A DNA stretch of 64,000 nucleotides from Clostridia bacterium UC5.1-1C12 (lineage in GTDB: Bacteria > Bacillota_I > Bacilli_A > Erysipelotrichales > Erysipelotrichaceae), in assembly GCA_001305055.1 (NCBI GenBank), contig BBZX01000007.1, forward strand, positions 1 to 64,000. Direction: 5' to 3'. Below the pieces are notes generated by a model. The model had not been told where the DNA came from and searched no databases. It saw only the letters and a list, made by a program, of their open reading frames with translations. The position numbers were made by a program, and so were the translations under genes. The number at the start of each line of letters is the position of its first letter. Positions within the stretch are counted from its first letter, which is position 1. Positions 37,532 through 47,227 of the stretch are shown piece by piece.

Positions 37532-37929
37532 TTAGGCCTCTTTCTTCTTTAATTCTTCAAGGATTTCCATCAAAAGCTGATCAGTAGAAGAAATTTTAGG
37601 TGCAGCCGGTTCCTGCGGCTTTTCAGCTTCGCGTTTCTTCGTCAGAATATTAATGGTTTTTACTAAAACAAATACTGAGAAAGCGGTAATTAGAAAGCTA
37701 AAAATAGCCTGGATGAAATTGCCGATCGTAATTTGTGTTTCACCGATCACCCAAACAATATCAGTAAATGTTGCCTTTCCCATCGGATAGCAATCAGCGG
37801 AGTGATCACATCGTTGACTAAAGATGTGACTATGCTGTTGAAGGCACCGCCGACAATCACACCGACTGCCATATCCAGCACATTGCCACGCATTGCAAAC
37901 TGTTTAAATTCCTCTATAAACTTTTTCAT
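37532..37929 (-). CDS. mscL: Large-conductance mechanosensitive channel, one frameshift
   Basis: MscL opens under membrane tension to release solutes. The signature [20 protein letters not shown] lies in the first transmembrane helix. The second helix is [18 protein letters not shown], followed by a charged C-terminal helix ([14 protein letters not shown]). The frame breaks near 37775-37785. Corrected length is about 132 residues. The start overlaps the stop of the FAD oxidoreductase gene (ATGA). Confidence 0.92.
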
Positions 37930-39523
37930 TTTAATTCCTCCGGATCATATTTTTCGATAATTTTTTCAGCACATCGTAAGCCGTCAATCGCCGCTGATAC
38001 AATGCCGCCCGCAAAACCAGCTCCTTCACCGCATGGATAAAGGCCTTCTGTATTTAAGCTGACACAGCTGTCTTTATCTCTTAAAATTCTCAGCGGAGCT
38101 GAAGTTCGGGTCTCAACGCCGGTCATAATCGCGTCATCCATCGCAAAGCCCCTCAGCTTGCGGTCAAATGCACAGATTCCTTCAGCTAATGAATCACAGA
38201 TAAAGGCTGGCAGTAAGGTATGAAAATCAATTCCCCTTACACCGCATGGATAGCTGGGCTGAACAATGCCGATTTTTTGAGTCGGCTGATGATTGAGAAA
38301 ATCTCCTACCCTTTGTATTGGTGCCTGATAATTGCTGCCGCCGGCAATGAAAGCATCCTTTTCAAGCTGCTCCTGAAATTTCATACCCGCATCAAGGGAA
38401 TGTCCAAAATCCTCAGGACTAACCTGAACAAGCAAAGCACTGTTGGCATTGATACCGTCTCGGGCATGGTAAGACATCCCATTGGTAACCACATGTTCAG
38501 CAAGTGATGTTGATGCGACCACACTGCCGCCGGGGCACATACAGAACGTATAAACACCGCGTCCTTTACTGGTGGTCATGGCCAGCCGGTATTCTGCCGC
38601 TTTCAGCCGCGGATGATTCGCATACTGCTTGTATTGTGCCTGATTGATCAGCGCCTGCGGATGCTCAATACGCACACCGACAGCAAATGCCTTGGCTTCC
38701 ATCGCGACTTGTTTATCAATCAGCATCTGAACCGTATCGCGGGCTGAATGACCGCATGCCAATAGGACCGTCTCACAGTCAATTCGCTCATCACCGCAGC
38801 GAACCGCCTTTACAGCTCCCTTCGATATGATGATTTCATCAACCGCTGTATTAAACCGCACCTCGCCGCCCAGTGAGCGGATTTCCTCACGCATTTGTTT
38901 AACGATGCCTCTCAGCAAATCCGTTCCGATGTGCGGATGTGCCTGATACAGGATTTCTTTCGGTGCGCCAAAACGCACAAATTCTTCAAGTACCTTATGC
39001 GACCGCAGATCCTTGGATCTAGAAGTGAGCTTACCATCAGAAAAAGTACCGGCACCGCCTTCACCAAACTGCACATTGCTGGCTTCATTTAAAATGCCTG
39101 TCTGCCAAAACGTTTCAACCGATCGTATACGCTCATCAACCGCCTCACCGCGCTCCAGAATCAACGGTTTAAACCGGCCTGCGCCAGCAGCAGTCCCGCA
39201 AAGATGCCCGTCGGACCAAAGCCGATAATCACCGGCCGCTGTCTAAGATACAGATAACCGCGGGCAGGAATCTGATAGGCATTCTTTGCGCACAGCTGAA
39301 TATCAGGATTCTTATGTTTAAGATAACGCTGTTCATCTTTTATTTCTACATCGGCAGTATAGCTGAAGATAAAATCATTCCCCCGCTGCCGGGCATCAAT
39401 ACTCTCTTTATAGATCGTATAAGTAAAATCATCAGAATCACAATTCAGCTTTTTCCTGATCACTTCCCTCAGTGCTTCAATTGGCTGATCAATCGTTAAT
39501 CTTAATTGCGTTATTCTCAGCAT
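37926..39523 (-). CDS. FAD-dependent oxidoreductase (COG2509 type), one frameshift
   Basis: A protein of about 533 residues has an N-terminal alpha/beta domain of about 90 residues (MLRITQLRL to [10 protein letters not shown]), then an FAD Rossmann motif, [16 protein letters not shown]. The conserved [15 protein letters not shown] and a C-terminal [15 protein letters not shown] mark the COG2509 group. These proteins are conserved in Firmicutes, and their substrate is unknown. One T is missing near 39170 ([11 protein letters not shown]). The start at 39523 follows GGGAGTTGA. Confidence 0.88.
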
Positions 39524-39585
39524 TGAATCAACTCCCATCTGCATTTACAACGCTATGATTATACCAAAAACCATGCTTCATATAA

Positions 39586-39610
39586 AGGAAAAGAAGCATT
39601 TCTGCTTTCT
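39586..39610 (-). terminator. Terminator after the ZnuA-like gene
   Basis: The AAGCA / TGCTT stem with a TTTCC-type tail on the minus strand covers the stop codon region of the lipoprotein gene. Confidence 0.5.
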
Positions 39611-40561
39611 AGTTGCCTAATGACTCCAATTGTGCGAGATTCTCATACATTAAAGTCAGATAATCCTTATTATTTTGTATTGCATCGCCGTTGATTGATG
39701 ATATATTATTCAGATTTATACGCGTCAGCCCTAACTCAGCAACCAACTCATTATACAAAGCCTCAACATCCTCAGGCAGATTCTCTTCATGCGCGATGTA
39801 TTTAACACCGTCATTCTTAATTCTGGCTTTAATCGCTGCCAGCTGTGAAGCCGTAGGCAATGCCCCGTAACGAGATAAAATTACCGGATATACCCTAAAG
39901 CCATAAGATTTCTGCCATGTACCGAAATTAGGCGTCATCGTCACAAAAGCAATATCCCTTTTTTCATCCTTTAAATTTTGAAAAGAAGCATCAAGCTGCG
40001 CAAACTCAACTTCCAGCTTACTGTAATTATCTTCAAAAACCGCTGCGTTTTCCGGATAAGTAGAAACAAAAGTATCGCGGATCGTCATTGCCATACTCAT
40101 CATCGCATTAGGTCCATCCAAATAGCTAAATCCTTATCATACGTATCAATATATTTAAACTCTTCACCCTCATAATAAGGTGACTCCACCGTAATTTCCT
40201 GTGTATCGACAACCATTGAAGTAGTACGGGCAAACTTATAAATAGCGCTTGCCTTTGCCAAATCTATCTTGGTAATCGACGATTTATTAAAATCATCCTG
40301 ATAAACGCTGAAATAAGGCTCAAGACCGCTGATGTAAAACAGCAGATCAGCGTTATTGAGATCATCTAAAAAGGTGTCCGAAACTTGTGCCCGCTGAATC
40401 AGTTCATTTTTTGACAGATTGCAGGTTTTTATGTAACTGCCGCCAATTTTACTGATTAAATAATAAACAGGATAATTAGTCGCACAAGCAACCGGTGTTT
40501 CTACCTTGCATCCTGATAATGTCGCTAAAAACAAACAACAAATTAGAAATATCTTTTTCAT
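39609..40561 (-). CDS. ZnuA-like substrate-binding lipoprotein without His ligands, one frameshift
   Basis: The signal peptide with lipobox LSGC is followed by a cluster A-1 type substrate-binding fold: NYPVYYLISKIGG, LNNADLLFYISGLEPYF, IWMDPNAMMSM (after correction), and a helix plus C-terminal lobe ending TLMYENLAQL. Typical Zn/Mn binders place His in DPHxWLDP and HxAFxYL; here those positions read LAIWMDP and TPNFGTW. Only a Glu near HEENLPED could remain. No permease or ATPase gene is nearby. The break is near 40125. It may bind another ligand or act as an accessory lipoprotein. Confidence 0.75.
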
Positions 40562-40625
40562 AGCATACCTCACTTATGATTATTATACCATGAAACTGAT
40601 TTTGTGAAACAGTTGGTTAAATATT

Positions 40626-41362
40626 TTAATGCCGATTAAAGATTTGATGCAGCCATTCACGCTCACTGATTAAATCGCCGCCTTTTTGAAATACAGAATA
40701 ATAATTGCGGTATAATTCTAAAGACTGATGCAGCTTAATTGGTCTTTCCTTGGGATACAGATAGCGATACAGCATAAAATCATGATAATCTTTCTTTTTA
40801 TCTAACCCGCAAAGCAGCAGCTGTACAAACAGAAAACTAAAAGCCATAAGGGCGCCAATATTGCGCATCTCTACCACTACCAGCAGCAATACAGCCATTG
40901 ACAGGATCAGCGTCATCGTTCTGCCTTTCGATAGGAACCATAGGACTGCATGATACAATCCAACAAACGGCCGCCGTCAAGCGGATAGACAGGCAGCAGA
41001 TTAAACAGCATCACAGACGCATTTAAATGTGTCAGATAATTCTGATAAGCACTTGAGATCAGCCCCACCCGATGCATCAAAGCAAAGCATGCCGGATAAA
41101 AAAGATGCATGCCGATACCGCAGAGAATAATTATCACTTCCTCTAAAGTAGAGCCATGGTCTATATGTTCGATTTCTGCCCCGCAGCCAAATGGATAAAT
41201 CGTCAGTTTCGAAATCTGATAGCCCAGCTTTTTGGCTGCCGCTATATGTCCGGCTTCATGAATCAGCAGCATGACAAAAAGCATCAGCCATGTCTTAAGA
41301 TTATCCGCCATCATCGACAAGATAAAAAAGACATACCACCAGATAGAAACTTTGAAACTCAT
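40626..41362 (-). CDS. spoIVFB: SpoIVFB-like M50 site-2 protease, one frameshift
   Basis: SpoIVFB cleaves pro-sigma-K inside the mother cell of Bacillus. The 245-residue protein has the zinc motif HEAGH at 35-39 in a transmembrane helix and the second motif NLLPVYPLDGGR. About five hydrophobic segments are followed by a soluble C-terminal domain. One A is missing near 40930 (RKAETMTLILSM). Its start overlaps the stop of the spoIVFA-like gene, as in Bacillus. The sigma-K substrate is inferred from synteny. Confidence 0.87.
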
Positions 41363-41910
41363 TGGATAGCCATGGCTTGCAGATAATCAATGGCTGCCCC
41401 ATTATAAAGAAAATCCATTTTTACTGATTCATTAAAGCTGCCTAAAGCGGCCCCCTGATTCACTCTTTCACCAGCAATAACATCAATGCTTTCAAGATTG
41501 CCATAAGTAGCCAGCACACCGTTATCATGCTGAACCAAAATATTCCTTTCATCATCATTAATACTTAAAACAACTCCATTTAAAATACTAAGACAGGTTG
41601 TAGAACCATTGACATAATAATTATCCGCCAGCTTTTGATAACTATTGGCACTGACTGATGTATCTTTCAGATTAAACCAGCTTTCAAACGGAAACCATGC
41701 GGTCAGATTTTTAACACTTAAACGAATTGCCTCCGGAATTTTGACAAATTGTTTAACCTCATTGATTCTGTAACCCAGCGTAAGTGCAACCAAAAGCATA
41801 ATAATCATTGTCAGCTTAAAGAAGAAGCCGAAGCCCTTTGAATGGTCTTCATTAAAACGGCTTCCATAACGTGAATGCATACGGCTTCGACTGCGATTTT
41901 CTCGTATCAT
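41359..41910 (-). CDS. spoIVFA: SpoIVFA-like M23-fold protein
   Basis: A 183-residue protein has a basic N-terminus, one transmembrane segment (about 31-46) and an extracytoplasmic lysostaphin-like (M23) domain: DERNILVQHDNG, TYGNLESIDVIAGERV, QGAALGSF. Not all M23 zinc ligands are kept (the YxH position reads TYGN), as is usual for SpoIVFA, which regulates SpoIVFB rather than cutting peptidoglycan. It precedes spoIVFB and follows minCD, matching Bacillus order. SD GGAGGGAAG. Confidence 0.82.
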   Translation of the reverse strand: MIRENRSRSRMHSRYGSRFNEDHSKGFGFFFKLTMIIMLLVALTLGYRINEVKQFVKIPEAIRLSVKNLTAWFPFESWFNLKDTSVSANSYQKLADNYYVNGSTTCLSILNGVVLSINDDERNILVQHDNGVLATYGNLESIDVIAGERVNQGAALGSFNESVKMDFLYNGAAIDYLQAMAIQ

Positions 41911-41954
41911 AACTTCCCTCCTACCTCATATATATGAAAGCAGAACGGCAAACA

Positions 41955-41983
41955 TGAAAAAACATGCTGATTTAAGCATGTTC
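41955..41983 (-). terminator. Terminator overlapping the AI-2E transporter stop
   Basis: The AACATGCT / AGCATGTT stem with a six-base loop and T6 on the minus strand includes the last two codons of the gene. Confidence 0.85.
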
Positions 41984-43054
41984 TTCTTGTTCTTCACTAT
42001 AAACCTCAAAAACTGAACGAATACTCAATGCAACCGGCACCGCCAGCGTAATACCCCAGACACCTGCCAAAATACCGCCGGCAAAAACCGCAAATAATGA
42101 AACCAGCGGACCCAGCGCCGAACGTTTCTGATGAACAAGCGGCCCGATTACATAACCGTCAACCGCGGATAATACCACGATGCCAAGACACAGACAGATA
42201 AAGCGAATCGGTGAGAGCGTCAAACCGGTAAGGATGCCGATACAGTTCGCTACCGTTGAACCAAAATAAGGAATAATCAAGCCGATGGAAGTCAGCAAGG
42301 CTACGATCAGCCAATCATTATGTCCAACTAAGAAATACAGCAAGCCATATTCAAAGAATTTAATAATCATCAAAATGACTAAGCTTTTTAAATAAACCGT
42401 AAGGTTTAAATCAATCTCGGTAATGTATTTCTCAGAGTGCGGCATCAGCATCAGCGCACCTTTACGGATGCAGTTTTTAATACGGTCAAAATCAAACAGC
42501 ATATAGATACCGATAATTAATGAAAAAGCGATGGTCGAGAAAACACTGAGCAGTGAGTTAAAGACCGAAGGCAATGCATTTGTTATCTGCGGCAGCCAAG
42601 ACTGCCATTGTTTAATAAAATTAGTCACATAATCCCCCACCGTATTTACAATTGAAAGCTCATCAGTTTCAATGTTTGTCGTAATGAAATCTATGATCCA
42701 TTGTACGGCATAGATCAGTGAATTGCCGAATTCAAGTATTTTATCATAAAGCAATGGAATCAGCACCAGCATCAGCAAGATGATTACAACAATAAACCCA
42801 AGCAGCACAAGCACCACAGCCAAGCTGCCTTTTACTTTATGCTCTTTGAGAAAATCAATCAGAGGATGGAGTACATAGGCTACCACAAAACCGATTAAAA
42901 AGGGTTTGAGAATCGAGATCAGCGTTGTGACCCAGGTTCCCCAGACACGGTCCGTTTCCTGAAGCAGATACAAAATCAAAAGCAGAAGCATGATTTTCAC
43001 AAGTAATTTCACATTAACTTTTTCATCTACTTTATCAATAAGCCGACGTAACAT
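41972..43054 (-). CDS. AI-2E family transporter
   Basis: A 360-residue membrane protein has eight predicted helices and the PF01594 signature region near GLIIPYFGSTVANCIG and GYVIGPLVHQKRSALGPLVSLFAVFAGG. Members export diverse small molecules, and the AI-2 link is historical. Two hairpins precede it and its AAAGGAGGT SD is partly paired (CTCC-AAAA-GGAG). It is inserted between minD and the spoIVFA gene, which are adjacent in Bacillus. Intact. Confidence 0.9.
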   Translation of the reverse strand: MLRRLIDKVDEKVNVKLLVKIMLLLLILYLLQETDRVWGTWVTTLISILKPFLIGFVVAYVLHPLIDFLKEHKVKGSLAVVLVLLGFIVVIILLMLVLIPLLYDKILEFGNSLIYAVQWIIDFITTNIETDELSIVNTVGDYVTNFIKQWQSWLPQITNALPSVFNSLLSVFSTIAFSLIIGIYMLFDFDRIKNCIRKGALMLMPHSEKYITEIDLNLTVYLKSLVILMIIKFFEYGLLYFLVGHNDWLIVALLTSIGLIIPYFGSTVANCIGILTGLTLSPIRFICLCLGIVVLSAVDGYVIGPLVHQKRSALGPLVSLFAVFAGGILAGVWGITLAVPVALSIRSVFEVYSEEQEEHA

Positions 43055-43060
43055 TGAACC

Positions 43061-43127
43061 ACCTCCTTTTGGAGATATTTTATCACTTTTGCCACCGCTT
43101 GACTATCTTTTTTCAGTGGCAGTGATA
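43061..43127 (-). other. Leader hairpins upstream of the AI-2E transporter gene
   Basis: On the minus strand TATCACT (43121-43127) pairs with AGTGATA (43081-43087), and GCCAC (43116-43120) with GTGGC (43091-43095). Directly after it, CTCC-AAAA-GGAG (43063-43074) folds over the SD. There is no T run, so this is more likely translational control or RNA processing than termination. Confidence 0.4.
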
Positions 43128-43128
43128 A

Positions 43129-43904
43129 TTAATTAAACAGTTTTCTTAAGATATTCTTTTCACGATATTTAGGCAAGGCTACATTTTCTCCAAATAATCT
43201 TGCCCGTATATTTTCAAAGCATTCACTGGTAAGACTTTTTTCATCCAGTACATGCGGATTCCCTCGATTATTGCCTCTGGCAATGTTTTCATCTTCATAA
43301 ACGATCCCCAATAATTCTACTGAAAGCCAAGATAAGGCATCTTCCATGCGGACACTGATTCCCTTTTCAATGAAACGGGGATTAACGCGATTCATAATAA
43401 CCTGAATGGTTTCAATATTCTCCTTCATTAACAGGCCGATGATTCGGTCCGCATCCTGAATGGCCGTTATATCCAATGTGGTTACAAGAATTACCCGATC
43501 CGCACAATGGAGTGAATGCATAAAGCCGCTTTCAATGCCAGCCGGTGAATCCAAAAGTACATAATCAAACTGCGTTTGAGTTCTTCAACGACCAGTTTAA
43601 GATCATTGCCATTAAAATCCTTTACATTAATGGATTTACATGCCGGCAGCAGATACAGATTTTCTTCCCGTTTATCACGCAGAATGGCTTTATTTAATGA
43701 GCATTTCCCATTCATGGCATCATAAAGATCATAAAACACCCGATTTTCAAGACCCATCATGACATCCAGATTTTTCAGCCCCAGATCAACATCAATCAAG
43801 CAGACCCGATAACCGGCTCTTGCCAAAACCATTCCCAACGATATACAGACTGTACTTTTCCCTACACCGCCCTTGCCGGATGTAATCGCGATACTAGTTC
43901 CCAT
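43129..43904 (-). CDS. minD: Septum site-determining ATPase MinD, one frameshift
   Basis: MinD is the membrane-cycling ATPase that positions MinC. The deviant Walker A KGGVGKST occurs at residues 11-18, with LIDVDLGLKNLD after it and LLDSPAGIESG (after correction) as switch II. The C-terminal amphipathic tail (REKNILRKLF) resembles the membrane-targeting sequence. One A is missing near 43568. The start MGTSIAITSG at 43904 follows AAGGAGGG. Confidence 0.93.
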
Positions 43905-43975
43905 AAAACCCTCCTTAAGTTTACTAATTATTACTTGATGGTTTTTATAATACAGGCGAGAAGCGGTGAAAAATG

Positions 43976-44455
43976 TCAGATTTTGAAAGCTGCTATCAAA
44001 ATTCTGATTTTTGCATCGTTGCTTGAAGAGCAATAGCATTCACAATCCTCATGCATCAGATCAATACAGCCCTCTAATTCACCAACCACATAAAGATTAT
44101 GATGGGCGGTAATATAAGTATCATTAGGAATATCCCCTAAAATTAAAGTATCCTCCTCAAAATCATAGGATTGACCGGCATAGAGCGGCTGATCCCATAT
44201 ATTCATTGAGTTCAGCATCTTTCTTTCACCGATGCCTTGCACCACAACATGCTGCTTCCATACTGTGTCAAAAAACGAATCAGTTCTTCCCCGCTTAATT
44301 CGCGGTTAAACAAAAAAGGCTTTAAACGGCATATCGCTTTTCGCAGCACACAGTTTAAGCTTTTTTTCACATTCATCAATAAAAGCATCAAAATCCTCAA
44401 TCGAGGCGATGCAAGTGTATTGTTGATTTAATGCTTTGATAGTAAATCCAGCCAT
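43976..44455 (-). CDS. minC: Septum inhibitor MinC, two frameshifts
   Basis: MinC blocks FtsZ assembly away from midcell. After correction the protein is about 160 residues: an N-terminal domain (MAGFTIKALNQQY) and a C-terminal beta-helix domain with LILGDIPNDTYI and YVVGELEGCIDL. Breaks lie near 44305 (extra T) and 44273 (missing T). It is shorter than most MinC proteins but in the usual place before minD. It overlaps the end of mreD by 28 bases, so it escapes easy annotation. Confidence 0.82.
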
Positions 44456-44994
44456 GATATCGATTCCTCTTTCCGTATACGTTTTTCACGCAGCAGAATG
44501 TAATCCTCGATAGTACGGCTTGCGAATATGATAACGACAACTAGAACGCCATTGATCAGCAAGGTCAAAAATAATCGATTCGTCAGCCATAAGGCAATTC
44601 TCATCTGCGTTACTTGACTCATTAACATATACAAGTATACGATAAGTTCTTTAACGAAAATTGTCGAAATAGCGAGAAGCAGGCATTCTAATACCGATTC
44701 CATCATATGATTCGACCAGATTCGCACGATAAAGCTCAGCAGTACGAAAATCAAAGCATAAATCAGATATTCCCGAGTAACAAAGAAATCATAAAACATG
44801 CCAAAAATAAGAAACATCAGCAGTGAGTCTGTTTTATTCATGTGACGGCTGGCAAGCACAAGTGCCGACAGCCCCAGACATGGCACAAAGGTCATCGCAT
44901 AAGGATCAAATGAATTAGGAAACAAAATCATGATCAAGCCGTCCAGCAAGAAGCAGACTAGAATAAAAAGGCTATGAAAAAGCATCCTAGTCAC
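44428..44994 (-). CDS. mreD: Rod shape-determining protein MreD
   Basis: A 188-residue integral membrane protein with about five hydrophobic helices, of the usual length and appearance for MreD. It works with MreC and RodA in the elongation complex. Sequence motifs are weak in this family; the call rests on hydropathy and position between mreC and minC. It overlaps mreC by 8 bases. Intact. Confidence 0.87.
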   Translation of the reverse strand: MTRMLFHSLFILVCFLLDGLIMILFPNSFDPYAMTFVPCLGLSALVLASRHMNKTDSLLMFLIFGMFYDFFVTREYLIYALIFVLLSFIVRIWSNHMMESVLECLLLAISTIFVKELIVYLYMLMSQVTQMRIALWLTNRLFLTLLINGVLVVVIIFASRTIEDYILLREKRIRKEESISWLDLLSKH

Positions 44995-45808
44995 CTGCCT
45001 TATTGATCACCGCTACATAATTGAACGCGTTGAAGTCAACGGCCGGTGTCACATAAACAATTTTACCAATCTCATTTTGAAGCTCGACGATTTCATTGAC
45101 TTTGCCAACCAATACACCCTTGGGAAAAACACCGCCGCTGCCGGAAGTGACTACATCCATATCGACACCGATCTCATCCGTTTCACTGAACAATCTAACA
45201 ACGTAGGAATTCTTCTCCAGGTTATATTCTTCTAGAATGGCTTCGACCGCTTTATTTTCATCAATGCTTATTTTAACTGACACTTTACTTAATTGATCCT
45301 GCGAAGTCAGCAAACGCACCTTGCTGGTCAATTGACCGACATCGATCACCTTGCCAATCAAGCCATTGCCGCTGATCACAGCCATATCTTTAAGAATGCC
45401 GTCAGCAGCTCCCACATCAACAGTAATTACATTATTCCATGTTTCGGGATTGCGGCTGATAACATTCGCATAAACTTTCTCAAAGTTCTGATATACCTTA
45501 AGCTGTGTTTCAAGCTCATTCAATGCCCGCGTTTTTTCATCAAGCATGGCTGAATACTGTTCCTGCATTGATAATTCATAGCGCAGCCGATCATTTTCTT
45601 CTTTGACGCTCCACAAAGAATTAAAATCCTTATACCAGTTGCTGATGGTTTCGATTGGAGAATCGATCAGACTGTATTTAAGCATGATCAAAGGATCGTA
45701 AACAAGATCTAATACGATATTAGATCTGCCGCTTGTAGCTATTGCGAATGCCAGACACACGGTAATCAGTGCCAGCATGATTTTTTGAAATCTTGTAAAT
45801 CTAGACAT
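44987..45808 (-). CDS. mreC: Rod shape-determining protein MreC
   Basis: A 273-residue protein has an N-terminal transmembrane anchor (residues 10-26), a coiled coil (about 65-105) and the periplasm-facing beta domains. Typical phrases are GNGLIGKVIDVGQLTSKVRLLT, TSGSGGVFPKGVLVGKV and a conserved end with VTPAVDFNAFNYVAVI. MreC scaffolds the elongation machinery. mreB, usually immediately upstream, is absent and radC takes that place. Intact. Confidence 0.92.
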   Translation of the reverse strand: MSRFTRFQKIMLALITVCLAFAIATSGRSNIVLDLVYDPLIMLKYSLIDSPIETISNWYKDFNSLWSVKEENDRLRYELSMQEQYSAMLDEKTRALNELETQLKVYQNFEKVYANVISRNPETWNNVITVDVGAADGILKDMAVISGNGLIGKVIDVGQLTSKVRLLTSQDQLSKVSVKISIDENKAVEAILEEYNLEKNSYVVRLFSETDEIGVDMDVVTSGSGGVFPKGVLVGKVNEIVELQNEIGKIVYVTPAVDFNAFNYVAVINKAGD

Positions 45809-45866
45809 AACATCACCTTTGATTATTATAACACAGAGGTTCTGTTTTCAATATCATTTTATGATT

Positions 45867-46508
45867 TTATTCGATTTGCGGCAGCAAACCTTGTTCCCGA
45901 AAGCTTAAATAAGCATTGTTGCCAACAATCAAATGATCAAGCAACGGAATACCAACCGTCCTCCCCGCTTCGCTGATTGCCTGTGTTGCTGTAATATCAT
46001 TGGGACTTGGCGTTACATCGCCGCTGGGATGATTATGCACGCAAATGATCTTACTGGCATTCAATTTAACTGCCTCTTTGTAGATTTCTCGGGGATGGAC
46101 GATTGTACGGTCCAGCGAGCCGATAAATATCGTTTTATCCTTGAGAATCTGATTTTTGGTTCCCAGAAAAACCACAATGAAATGTTCCTGATCCATGAAC
46201 CCGATCTTTTTATTCAGCCAGTCGTTAAGACAGGCAGGATTGTCAATCCTAAACGTAGGCGCGACAGATTCGCAGGAGATTCTTTTAGATAATTCAAAGC
46301 ACGCCAAAAGACCGATCGCTTTCGCTTTTTTAATACCGCGGATCTGAATCAGCTCTTCATAAGTTAATTGAGTTAGCATTGCCAGGTTTTGCTGCATCGA
46401 CAATACTTGATCAGCAAGCTCTAAGACCGACTGCCCCTTGACACCGCTGCGCAGAATGATGGCCAGCAGATCCCGATTGCTGCACTGTTCAATACCATAA
46501 CGAAGCAC
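45867..46508 (-). CDS. radC: RadC/JAB-domain DNA repair-associated protein, 5' end unresolved
   Basis: The N-terminal helix-hairpin-helix (QIRGIKKAKAIGLL) is followed by the JAMM metallo domain, with VHNHPSGDVTPSPNDI and LLDHLIVG. The biochemical role is unproven. The start given is the first candidate codon (GTG). The family N-terminus EINERERPREK is readable in the same frame up to about 46541, where no start codon is seen, so the true start lies upstream and is probably hidden by an indel. It overlaps the SPOR-like gene. Confidence 0.88.
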   Translation of the reverse strand: MLRYGIEQCSNRDLLAIILRSGVKGQSVLELADQVLSMQQNLAMLTQLTYEELIQIRGIKKAKAIGLLACFELSKRISCESVAPTFRIDNPACLNDWLNKKIGFMDQEHFIVVFLGTKNQILKDKTIFIGSLDRTIVHPREIYKEAVKLNASKIICVHNHPSGDVTPSPNDITATQAISEAGRTVGIPLLDHLIVGNNAYLSFREQGLLPQIE

Positions 46509-46533
46509 CTTCTCTCGGGGCCGCTCTCGCTCA

Positions 46534-46946
46534 TTAATTTCTTTTACCTTGATTTTGCATCAACTCCATGACTTTTTCAAAATTCTGACTCTTCACTGCC
46601 TCTTTGAAGGCACTGTCCTTTGATTCAATCTCTTTGTATATGTATGCGTAACCGGCACCTGCCAAAATTGTCTGTTCCTCTTTAGTCTTTACCCCATCTT
46701 CTGACAATGAACAAACAACTATGGTAAGTGAATCCTGCTGATAGCTGTATGGTTTAAGATCCATCGCCGTCAGTGATTCCATAACTTTATTAGCATTGTC
46801 TTGATTCTGATAAATACCGATTTGATTCATCGACAGCCGGGTAATGGCACTTTGGGGAGTGATCATCATAAAACCAATCACATAGATTGCGGAAAACAGA
46901 CAGCTTAACAACAGGGCGAAAAAATAACTGAACGTTTTTTATTCAT
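46534..46946 (-). CDS. SPOR-like membrane-anchored protein, one frameshift
   Basis: With one T restored near 46915 the protein starts MNKKRSVIFFALLLSCLFSAIY, a signal anchor. It continues with a domain resembling SPOR (IGIYQNQDNANKVMESLTAMDLKPY, then VVCSLSEDGVKTKEEQTIL). SPOR domains bind denuded glycan at septa. The family call is based on the repeat-like beta-alpha-beta pattern and is moderate. It sits just upstream of radC, with which it overlaps. SD GAGGTGAAG. Confidence 0.62.
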
Positions 46947-46991
46947 AGCTTCACCTCAATAAAGCATATGAATCTACAAAATCAGGTAGAC

Positions 46992-47165
46992 CTAATCACC
47001 CCATTGAATGTTGATGCCTGGAATGGATATTTTACCGCGTGATGATGTGATAATTTTAATAATTGCAGCAACACCGGCAGCTACCGCAACATAACCAAGC
47101 AAAGCCGTAGCAGTGACGAGACCTCCCTTCAGCTGCTTCATTTCTTTTTCATTTAAAGGGATCAT
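46992..47165 (-). CDS. Small peptide with double-glycine leader (bacteriocin-like)
   Basis: A 57-residue peptide starts at 47165 behind an excellent AGGAGGTGA. The leader MIPLNEKEMKQLKGG ends in GG, the cleavage site used by C39-peptidase ABC exporters. The predicted mature part is about 42 residues: a hydrophobic, Ala/Gly/Val-rich helix (about 20-37) and a tail GKISIPGINIQWGD. It resembles class II bacteriocin or pheromone precursors. No exporter, immunity or modification gene is adjacent, so any partner is elsewhere. Confidence 0.6.
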   Translation of the reverse strand: MIPLNEKEMKQLKGGLVTATALLGYVAVAAGVAAIIKIITSSRGKISIPGINIQWGD

Positions 47166-47227
47166 CGATTCACCTCCTCTACTTTTATATACGCAAAACA
47201 AATTGAAGTGATTAAAAAAGATGCAGC

